NCBI GenBank assembly: GCA_049323915.1
Contig: JBMOPC010000074.1
Span: 1-7,862 of the forward strand
Origin: BRHc4a sp049323915
Lineage (GTDB): Bacteria; Bacillota; Desulfotomaculia; Desulfotomaculales; Desulfocucumaceae
Length of the DNA: 7,862 nt
Direction of reading: 5' to 3'
This document shows, piece after piece, positions 1 through 5,426 of this stretch. The notes under the pieces were generated by a model. It saw only the letters and a list, made by a program, of their open reading frames with translations, was not told the origin of the DNA and did not search any database. The number at the start of each line of letters is the position of its first letter. Positions within the stretch are counted from its first letter, which is position 1. The translations under genes were made by a program, and so were the position numbers.

Positions 1-80
1 TGCTTTAACGTACTAAATCGCAAAAGCGCTTCTATGCAATCCAGACATCTTGAGGTCGCTATTAAAGCAGGCTGTCACTA

Positions 81-97
81 TTCTGAGTTCTGAGTTC
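81..97. repeat. Heptamer tandem repeat (TTCTGAG)
   Basis: Two exact copies of TTCTGAG followed by a partial third copy (TTC). Heptamer repeats of this kind are typical of intergenic DNA in some Clostridia and cyanobacteria. A similar degenerate heptamer (GTCAGTT/GTCAGTC) lies at 5274-5287 in the other repeat-rich spacer of this window. Confidence 0.7.
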
Positions 98-101
98 CAG
101 C

Positions 102-117
102 CCGCCCGACAGGGCGG
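102..117. repeat. GC-rich hairpin
   Basis: CCGCCC and GGGCGG form a perfect 6 bp stem around the loop GACA. On the plus strand it is followed by CTATTTTATG, too poor in T for a confident terminator. On the minus strand it is followed by the heptamer repeat and no T-run. Confidence 0.6.
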
Positions 118-184
118 CTATTTTATGATATAGGAAATCATGCTCCAGAGGGATTCTGTGGATAATTTCCTGCACGGGGGTTCC

Positions 185-202
185 AAGGGGGAGTGCCCCC
201 TT
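185..202. repeat. Perfect 7 bp hairpin past the ispH-rpsA stop
   Basis: AAGGGGG and CCCCCTT form a perfect stem around a 4-base loop, 54 bases beyond the ispH-rpsA stop codon. More runs of five G or five C lie on both sides, so alternative pairings are possible. It could slow or end transcription of the cmk-plsC-ispH operon or protect the mRNA 3' end, but no T-tract follows, so this is only a possibility. Confidence 0.5.
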
Positions 203-255
203 GCTTTAGTGGGGGTAGGACGTCTATACCGTCCAAATGGGCGCAGCCCCTTAAT

Positions 256-2346
256 TTACTTTTGATCAAATATATTGCCTACCAGGTCTCCTATGGTGAG
301 GTTTCCGCCCTCATCGGTCTCCTCGGCCTTTTTGGCTTCGGGGCCCCTTGGGGGGCGGGGCTCCCTGGACTTCTGAACTTCCCTTATGGAAAGCCTGATG
401 CGTTTCTCTTCGGGATCGACGCTCAGGACTTTCACATTTACCTCTTCGCCCTCGCTGACCACCTCATCGGTTTTTTCAATGTGGCGCTCGGCCAGGTGGG
501 AAATGTGAACCAGGCCCTCAACCCCGGGCTCAAGCTGCACAAAGGCTCCAAAGGGGGCCAGCCGGACAACTTTTGCGGCAACAACCGATCCCACCGGGTA
601 TTTCCCGGCCACGTTGTCCCACGGGTTGGACAGTACCTGCTTTAATCCCAGGGATATTTTTTCGTTGCCCCTGTCGATGCGTAGTATCATTACCTCGATC
701 TCGTCGCCCACCTTTACAATTTCAGAGGGGTGGTTGATCCTGTACCAGGCCATTTCGGAAATGTGGAGCAGTCCGTCCACTCCGCCGATGTCAACAAATG
801 CGCCGAAGTTTGTGAGCCGCCTGACAACGCCGCGCACCACCTGGCCTTCCTGCAGGTTGTTGAACATTTCATCCCGATTTCTGGCGTATTCCTCTTCGAG
901 GAGTGATTTCCTGGATAGTATGACTTTCTTTCTGGCGCGGTTCAATTCTATAACCTTGGCGTTAATCTCCTGCCCCAGGAACTTTGATAGGTCCTCAACG
1001 TAAACCCTGTCAACCAGAGAGGCTGGAAGGAAGGCACGCACTCCCACGTCCACCAGAATGCCGCCCTTGACGACTTCCCTTACCACTCCCCTGACAGGCT
1101 CTCCGCTTTCAAGGTGCTGCTCCAGCATTCCCCAGGACTTTTCCGCGTCGGCCTTTTCCTTTGAAAGAATGACCCTTCCTTCTTTATCCTCGGGCTTTAA
1201 AACATATACATCTATTTTATCCCCCACTTTTACTATATCGTGCGGGGATGTAACATCGCAGCAGGAAAGCTCTCTTATGGAAATAACCCCCTCGGATTTG
1301 GCACCGATGTCCACGAGAACTTCGTCCAGGTTTACCTGCACTACGACACCGGTTACGATTTCTCCCGGGCGGACGGTTTTGATGTCCACAGCGTCCCCCA
1401 TGTCAGCTTCTTTGACCTGATCGTCCGCCGTCTCCACGACAGCGGGGTTATTGGTCTCCACATTATCCCCCGGTTCCATGATTTCAACCTCGTTCACGTT
1501 TTCCATTCCGCCCATCTCCTTCATCCGTCTTTCAACCTCCTCAATAATCCGCTGCGGTGTGGAAGCCCCCGCGGTTATACCCGCCGATTTTTTGCCTGTA
1601 AACCACTGCTCCTGCAGGTCCCCGGCCGTTTCAACCTGGTAGGTTTCCGCTCCTTCAGCAGCGCTGAGCGCTGCCAGCTTGGCCGTGTTTGAGCTGCTTT
1701 TGCCTCCCACCACAACCATTGCGTCTACCTTGCGGGCCAGTTCAACAGCGGATTTTTGCCTTTCCCCGGTAGTATTGCATATAGTGTTGTGGACTTCCAC
1801 CTCTTTGCATTTTTCTTTTAAGGAGTCCACAACATTTTTAAAGTTGGCTTTGGTTTGGGTTGTCTGAGCCAGAACGGCCACCTTTTCCGGGAGATCTCTT
1901 TTTAAAGCATCCTCCCTGTTTTTAACCACCAAAGCCTTCCCACCGGTCCAACCTACTATTCCCATCACTTCGGGATGATCGCTGTCACCCACCACCACAG
2001 CCTGTATTCCCGCTTCAGTTATCCGGCGGGCTGTTCTTTGGGCTTTGGAAACAAATGGGCAGGTGGCGTCCACTATGCTTATATTTAAAAGTTCCGCTTC
2101 GGCCAGCACTTCGGGGCCAACTCCATGGGAACGGATTATGACCTTGCTCCCGGGTTCGGCCCCGGTGATGCTGTCGATTACCTTGATTCCCAATTCTGCC
2201 AGATCTTCCACGACATGGCTGTTATGAACTATGGGGCCCAGCGTGTATACCGGGCCGTCCCTGTTTCCGGCGCAGCTCTGTGCCAGATCAATTGCCCTTT
2301 TTACGCCGAAACAGAACCCCGAACACCGGGCAACTTCGACCTTCAA
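256..2346 (-). CDS. ispH: IspH (HMB-PP reductase) fused to a four-repeat S1 RNA-binding protein
   Basis: Bifunctional protein of 696 residues. Residues 1 to about 280 are IspH (LytB), the [4Fe-4S] enzyme that reduces HMB-PP to IPP and DMAPP in the last MEP-pathway step. The three cluster cysteines are present at C12 (SGFCFGV), C96 (DATCPFV) and C190, as are H41, H74 (SHGV), the DHPE segment at 123-126, SSSN at 217-220 and S262. An acidic linker of about 40 residues leads to four S1 (OB-fold) repeats at about 326-396, 413-482, 498-570 and 583-655, then a charged tail ending in a short hydrophobic motif. The S1 part resembles Firmicute YpfD/RpsA proteins, which bind RNA. IspH-S1 fusions are known in Clostridia. 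The start is TTG, fixed by the conserved IspH N-terminus; it overlaps the plsC stop by 4 bases (TTGA), so translation is probably coupled. There is a possible second start inside the linker. Confidence 0.95.
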   Translation of the reverse strand: MKVEVARCSGFCFGVKRAIDLAQSCAGNRDGPVYTLGPIVHNSHVVEDLAELGIKVIDSITGAEPGSKVIIRSHGVGPEVLAEAELLNISIVDATCPFVSKAQRTARRITEAGIQAVVVGDSDHPEVMGIVGWTGGKALVVKNREDALKRDLPEKVAVLAQTTQTKANFKNVVDSLKEKCKEVEVHNTICNTTGERQKSAVELARKVDAMVVVGGKSSSNTAKLAALSAAEGAETYQVETAGDLQEQWFTGKKSAGITAGASTPQRIIEEVERRMKEMGGMENVNEVEIMEPGDNVETNNPAVVETADDQVKEADMGDAVDIKTVRPGEIVTGVVVQVNLDEVLVDIGAKSEGVISIRELSCCDVTSPHDIVKVGDKIDVYVLKPEDKEGRVILSKEKADAEKSWGMLEQHLESGEPVRGVVREVVKGGILVDVGVRAFLPASLVDRVYVEDLSKFLGQEINAKVIELNRARKKVILSRKSLLEEEYARNRDEMFNNLQEGQVVRGVVRRLTNFGAFVDIGGVDGLLHISEMAWYRINHPSEIVKVGDEIEVMILRIDRGNEKISLGLKQVLSNPWDNVAGKYPVGSVVAAKVVRLAPFGAFVQLEPGVEGLVHISHLAERHIEKTDEVVSEGEEVNVKVLSVDPEEKRIRLSIREVQKSREPRPPRGPEAKKAEETDEGGNLTIGDLVGNIFDQK
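1504..1541 (-). promoter_or_regulatory. Candidate internal ribosome binding sites at the IspH/S1 junction
   Basis: Two good Shine-Dalgarno sequences sit exactly at the domain boundary. AGGAGG (1541-1536) lies 11 bases before the in-frame ATG of M275, and AAGGAG (1521-1516) lies 9 bases before the in-frame ATG of M281. Starting at M281 would give a 416-residue protein with all four S1 repeats and no IspH. The bases are plain to see; use as a start is an inference, and the same bases also encode ordinary residues (EEVERRMKEMGGM). Confidence 0.4.
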
Positions 2347-2954
2347 TCTTTATCACCGCTTTTAGAGGCCATCAAATCGGCCACCCTGTCCATTATTGCC
2401 CGGCTAATGACCATCAGCTCATTCCGGCCGGCCTTTGCGCCCCCGGCCTGGGGCAAATCCGGTGTCATGGGCGTTCCGAAAACTATTTTCACCTTTCCCA
2501 AAAAACCCTTTGTGCCGATAACGGCCACAGGCAGGACCGGGGATCCAGTCCTGGCGGACAACATGGCTGCACCCATATGGGGCTCCAGCATGTCCTCGCC
2601 TTTGCTCCTGGTGCCCTCCGGGAATATCCCCACCACCCTGCCTTCGGCTAGGTGGCCGAGGGCTGTTCTGATGGCATTTCTGTCCGCTCCTCCCCTTTTT
2701 ACCGGAAAGGCGCCCAGTGCGGTAATTACCGGCCCCAGGAAAGGCACTTTGAAAAGCTCGTGTTTTGCCATGAAAAATATCTGCCTTGTATTAGGCATTG
2801 CGCATCCAATAACCACGGGGTCCCAATAGCTCCTGTGATTGCTTACCAGAACCAGCCCTCCCCGCAGGGGGATGTTCTCGGCCCCGCGGACTTCCATCCT
2901 GCGCACAGTCTTCAGAAAAAAACCGCATACCACCCAGGCGAACCTGTAAAACAT
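2343..2954 (-). CDS. plsC: 1-acyl-sn-glycerol-3-phosphate acyltransferase (PlsC family)
   Basis: Membrane-associated acyltransferase of 203 residues that would convert lysophosphatidic acid to phosphatidic acid, the precursor of membrane phospholipids. All four family motifs are present: the catalytic HX4D box in NHRSYWD (H40, D45), GAFPVKRG (81-88), the acceptor-binding FPEGTRS (111-117) and VLPVAVIG (140-147). The first 16 residues are hydrophobic and probably act as a membrane anchor. Length is normal for the short bacterial form. The ATG overlaps the cmk TGA by one base (TGATG) and has a GGAGG 10 bases upstream; the stop overlaps the start of ispH. This spacing implies an operon cmk-plsC-ispH/rpsA. 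Exact acyl donor and acceptor cannot be told from sequence, so another lysophospholipid substrate is possible. Confidence 0.92.
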   Translation of the reverse strand: MFYRFAWVVCGFFLKTVRRMEVRGAENIPLRGGLVLVSNHRSYWDPVVIGCAMPNTRQIFFMAKHELFKVPFLGPVITALGAFPVKRGGADRNAIRTALGHLAEGRVVGIFPEGTRSKGEDMLEPHMGAAMLSARTGSPVLPVAVIGTKGFLGKVKIVFGTPMTPDLPQAGGAKAGRNELMVISRAIMDRVADLMASKSGDKD

Positions 2955-3628
2955 CAGGCCCCGCCCTCCACTATGTTTACAATCAAATTTACCACGTACC
3001 CGGCGGTCAGCCCGGTACAGTCAACCACCCGGGCATCGGCAGCCGGCCTTAACGGGTCAACCTCTCTGTTGCTGTCAATGTAATCCCTTTTTTTTATGTC
3101 TTCGGTCAGTTTTTCTATATTAACCGGAAAACCCATTTTTTCAAAGTCCTTTGCCCTTCTCCCGGCCCGCTCCTCAGCCGATGCCACCAGGAAGAACTTG
3201 AAAGGTGCATCGGTCAGCACCACCGTGCCGATGTCTCTTCCCTCCATAACAACACCGCCGCCCAGGGCCATTTTTCTCTGGGCCTGCACCATGGCTTTCC
3301 TTACCCCCGGCGACTTTGCAACACCGGACACATTTTCCGTTACTAGCGGGCTGCGTATTTCTTCGGAGACATCCTCACCGTTTAAGAAAACACTTATGTT
3401 TTTACCGTTCTTTTCTATTATATCAATTTTTGCATTATTTGCCAGTTCGGATAATGACTGTTCATCATTAATGTTAATATTTCTTTTCAATGCCAGAAGG
3501 GTGACCGCCCTGTACATTGCTCCGGTGTCGACGTACCTGTATCCCAGAGCAGAGGCCACTCCCTTTGCCACAGTACTCTTTCCCGCCCCTGCCGGTCCGT
3601 CGATGGCTATGGAATATCTGCCGGGCAT
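2954..3628 (-). CDS. cmk: Cytidylate kinase (CMP/dCMP kinase)
   Basis: Cytosolic kinase of 224 residues that phosphorylates CMP and dCMP with ATP, feeding CDP and dCDP into nucleotide and phospholipid synthesis. The P-loop GPAGAGKST is at 11-19, the NMP-binding DTGAMYR at 34-40, the family motif EGRDIGT at 129-135, the lid-region RDYIDSNR at 181-188 and LRPAADA at 193-199. Length matches the family (about 220-230). The ATG is preceded by GGAGAGG four bases away, on a fitting N-terminus (RYSIAIDGPAG). It is the first gene of a tight three-gene cluster. A run of eight A in the coding strand at the DIKKRD codons is a natural slippage spot but the frame is intact. In many Firmicutes cmk lies next to an S1-protein gene, as here. 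Confidence 0.95.
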   Translation of the reverse strand: MPGRYSIAIDGPAGAGKSTVAKGVASALGYRYVDTGAMYRAVTLLALKRNININDEQSLSELANNAKIDIIEKNGKNISVFLNGEDVSEEIRSPLVTENVSGVAKSPGVRKAMVQAQRKMALGGGVVMEGRDIGTVVLTDAPFKFFLVASAEERAGRRAKDFEKMGFPVNIEKLTEDIKKRDYIDSNREVDPLRPAADARVVDCTGLTAGYVVNLIVNIVEGGA

Positions 3629-3806
3629 TTTTCCTCTCCAACCTTTTAATAACGCTGTAGTATCTAAAATAGCCGAACAGAAAGTATTTTCGACATATAG
3701 AAGCCATTTCCTCTTTTTTTAAAAAAAGCATTAAATAATTGAAAATATTGATTCAGTCACCATAATAAAGTGTCCCCAAAATTTTTACCTGTAATGACCG
3801 GCTTTT
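3629..3806 (-). promoter_or_regulatory. Likely promoter region of cmk-plsC-ispH/rpsA
   Basis: An AT-rich stretch between the aroA terminator and cmk, with no convincing gene. Because the terminator ends just before it, a promoter is expected here. The best hexamers are weak: TGTCGA, an 18-base gap and TATTTT about 50 bases before the cmk ATG, or TATTAT near 3760 without a good -35. A TGTCGAA heptamer, the core of a Spo0A box, sits at 3695-3689. A T7A7 palindrome lies at 3714-3727. No single promoter can be called firmly. Confidence 0.35.
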
Positions 3807-3836
3807 AAAAAAAACTGAACGGAAAATGCCGCTCAG
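3807..3836 (-). terminator. Intrinsic terminator of aroA
   Basis: On the minus strand CTGAGCGG pairs with CCGTTCAG (8 bp with one G-U pair) around a six-base loop, directly followed by eight T. It begins six bases after the aroA stop codon. Position, stem and T-run are classic for Rho-independent termination, so cmk and the genes after it are probably transcribed mainly from their own promoter. Confidence 0.87.
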
Positions 3837-3842
3837 GTTGTA

Positions 3843-5132
3843 TCACTCTTTCTCAATTGATTTTAATACATCGTAGAAACCGGGAAAGGATATGTTGACG
3901 CAGTCCGGATCATCTATAATGGTTTTCCCCCCGGAAATCATGCCGGCCACCGTCATGGCCATGGCTATCCTGTGGTCCCGCCGGGAGTCCACGGCGGCGC
4001 CGCTGAGACTGTTGCCCGGCCGCACTATAAATCCGTCAGGCAATTCCTCTATGTCCACCCCGAATTTTTTCAGCTCATCCACTATGGCGGCGATCCTGTT
4101 CGACTCTTTAATTTTTAGCTCGGCCGCGTCACCGACAACTGTTTCCCCTCCAGCCGCCGCGGCCGCCACCGCCAGCACCGGTATCTCGTCAATCATGCGG
4201 GGGACAAGATCGCCTTTTACTGCCGTTCCCCTCAGGACCGCCGACCTGACCCTTATGTCGGACACAGGCTCTCCGCTCACTTCGCGGGTGTCCAGTATCT
4301 CTATGTCGGCGCCCATTTGGCGAAGGGCTGTAATTATTCCGTCCCTTGTGGGATTTGTCCCCACGTTTTTAATTGTGATATCCGAGTCCGGCACCACTGA
4401 GGCCGCCACCATAAGGAAGGCCGCCGAGGATATATCGCCGGGAACGGTTATTTCCCCTCCGCGCATTGTGTTTTCGCCCCGCACCTCCACCCTGTTTCCG
4501 TTAACCACTATGTCGGCGCCGAAGTATTTCATCATCCTTTCGGTGTGGTCCCGGGATTTAAAGGGCTCGGTGACGGAAGTCACGCCTTCTGCGTATAGCC
4601 CGGCAAGGAGTATTGACGACTTTACCTGGGCGCTGGCCACCGGTGAGGAGTGGTTAATGGCTTTTAGCCTGCCCCCTCTGATTGCCAGCGGGGCCAGGTT
4701 GTTTTCCCTGCGGCCCATTATTACCGCCCCCATCTGGCGCAGAGGGACCGTCACCCTGCCCATGGGCCGGGACCTGAGGGATTCGTCGCCGGTTATGACG
4801 CTGAAAAAGGGCTGACCTGAAAGTATGCCTGAGATGAGGCGCATTGTGGTCCCGGAGTTGCCCGCATCCAGTAAGTCCGCCGGCTCCTTCAGCCCGTGAA
4901 GCCCCAGTCCATGGACCAGCAGCTCGCCGTTGCGGGGGCCTTTAAACACAACTCCCAGCTTTTTAAAGCACTTCATTGTGGACAGGCAGTCCTCGCCGGC
5001 AAGAAAGTTTTTAATCAGTGTTTCCCCTTCCGCTATTGATCCCAGCATCACGGCCCGGTGGGAAATGGACTTGTCCCCGGGGACGGTTACCGCTCCCCTC
5101 AGCCCCTTTGAGCGGACAACTACAGTTTTTAT
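3843..5132 (-). CDS. aroA: EPSP synthase (3-phosphoshikimate 1-carboxyvinyltransferase), start codon unusual
   Basis: Transfers enolpyruvyl from PEP to shikimate-3-phosphate, the sixth step of the shikimate pathway. Counting from the proposed start at 5132 it has 429 residues, the normal family length. Visible motifs: PGDKSISHR (18-26, with K21, S22 and R26), GNSGTTMR (91-98), RPMGR (122-126), SAQVK (167-171), RDHTE (194-198), NPTR (260-263), the IDEIP and KESNR segments, and DHR near 386. The combination of GDKS, SAQxK, RxHxE and NxTR is the signature given for class II EPSP synthases. The first in-frame standard start is a GTG at 5051, after PGDKSISHR, so it would delete substrate-binding residues. 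The conserved reading begins at an ATA codon (5132-5130) with GAGG 10 bases upstream. Either ATA is used or one base is wrong in the adjacent A5 run. It is separated from tyrA by a repeat-filled spacer and closed by its own terminator. Confidence 0.93.
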   Translation of the reverse strand: MKTVVVRSKGLRGAVTVPGDKSISHRAVMLGSIAEGETLIKNFLAGEDCLSTMKCFKKLGVVFKGPRNGELLVHGLGLHGLKEPADLLDAGNSGTTMRLISGILSGQPFFSVITGDESLRSRPMGRVTVPLRQMGAVIMGRRENNLAPLAIRGGRLKAINHSSPVASAQVKSSILLAGLYAEGVTSVTEPFKSRDHTERMMKYFGADIVVNGNRVEVRGENTMRGGEITVPGDISSAAFLMVAASVVPDSDITIKNVGTNPTRDGIITALRQMGADIEILDTREVSGEPVSDIRVRSAVLRGTAVKGDLVPRMIDEIPVLAVAAAAAGGETVVGDAAELKIKESNRIAAIVDELKKFGVDIEELPDGFIVRPGNSLSGAAVDSRRDHRIAMAMTVAGMISGGKTIIDDPDCVNISFPGFYDVLKSIEKE

Positions 5133-5175
5133 GACAAGACATCCTCTCTGTACTTTATTTTGGCAGTAAGAATAC

Positions 5176-5198
5176 AGAAGACAGGAGAAAGAAGACAG
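5176..5198. repeat. 9-base direct repeat, period 14
   Basis: AGAAGACAG occurs at 5176-5184 and 5190-5198 within a purine-only stretch apart from the C residues. It resembles the degenerate purine-rich short repeats found between genes in several Clostridia. Confidence 0.6.
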
Positions 5199-5209
5199 AA
5201 TGATTTGGG

Positions 5210-5228
5210 AATTTCTTTTGTAGAAATT
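5210..5228. repeat. Perfect AT-rich hairpin
   Basis: AATTTCT and AGAAATT pair perfectly (7 bp) around the loop TTTGT. It lies immediately next to the larger inverted repeat and may belong to the same element. No T-run suited to termination follows on the minus strand. Confidence 0.6.
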
Positions 5229-5230
5229 AT

Positions 5231-5383
5231 AAAGCCACAGAGGACACAGAGGGCACGGAGAAAGGGGTAAGCAGTCAGTTGTCAGTCTATGGATATAAGG
5301 AAACTAATAATAAATTTCATCTAATAGCTTACTCGCAATTACTATCCCCTGTGTTATCTCTCTGTGAGCTATGTGGCTTAAAT
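5231..5383. repeat. Degenerate inverted-repeat element containing CACAGAGGR tandem repeats
   Basis: The left arm holds three 9-base units in tandem: CACAGAGGA (5236-5244), CACAGAGGG (5245-5253) and CACGGAGAA (5254-5262). The right arm (about 5343-5383) is an inverted, diverged copy: AAGCCAC at 5232-5238 matches GTGGCTT at 5373-5379 exactly, and 11 of the next 15 positions also match. The interior is AT-rich and non-coding. The shape is that of a decayed MITE-like or intergenic palindrome, with no coding capacity and no clear target duplication. Confidence 0.5.
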
Positions 5384-5426
5384 ATCTTTCATGCTACATT
5401 CACCATAGCCCGAGGGTCTTTTAATA

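Larger units (their letters stand above)
1..255. other. Gene-free spacer downstream of ispH-rpsA
   Basis: No convincing gene is visible here. The stretch holds a heptamer tandem repeat, a GC-rich hairpin at 102-117, a perfect hairpin at 185-202, and a small stem at 221-237 (GGACG and CGTCC around a 7-base loop). None of the hairpins is followed on the minus strand by a run of T, so no standard intrinsic terminator for the ispH-rpsA transcript can be named. An open frame of 37 codons from a GTG at 175 to a TAA at 62 on the minus strand crosses these repeats and is not called as a gene. Confidence 0.6.
5133..5426. other. Repeat-filled spacer between tyrA and aroA
   Basis: No gene is supported. 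The spacer has lower GC content than its neighbours and is composed of short repeats: a 9-base direct repeat (5176-5198), a perfect hairpin (5210-5228), a 9-base tandem repeat (5236-5262), a heptamer pair (5274-5287) and an imperfect inverted repeat spanning 5231-5383. There is no intrinsic terminator after tyrA (stop at 5427), so read-through from tyrA into aroA remains possible. The leftmost part carries the aroA ribosome binding site. Confidence 0.7.

Noticed and set aside
62..175. Minus-strand open frame of 37 codons (GTG to TAA) after ispH-rpsA
   Set aside because: It runs through the GC hairpin and heptamer repeats, has no clear ribosome binding site and resembles no family I know, so repeat DNA that happens to stay open is more likely.
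2125..2829. Long plus-strand open frame of 234 codons
   Set aside because: It lies opposite ispH and plsC, whose motifs are unmistakable. Long antisense frames are expected in GC-leaning coding DNA.
3474..3731. Minus-strand open frame of 85 codons overlapping the start of cmk
   Set aside because: Its second half is the cmk sequence in another frame. The first half is AT-rich spacer, and no homologous peptide is recognised.
3765..3790. AAGTGTCCCCAAAA-like sequence resembling an insertion-sequence end
   Set aside because: There is no transposase, no matching inverted copy and no target duplication nearby, so a mobile element cannot be supported.
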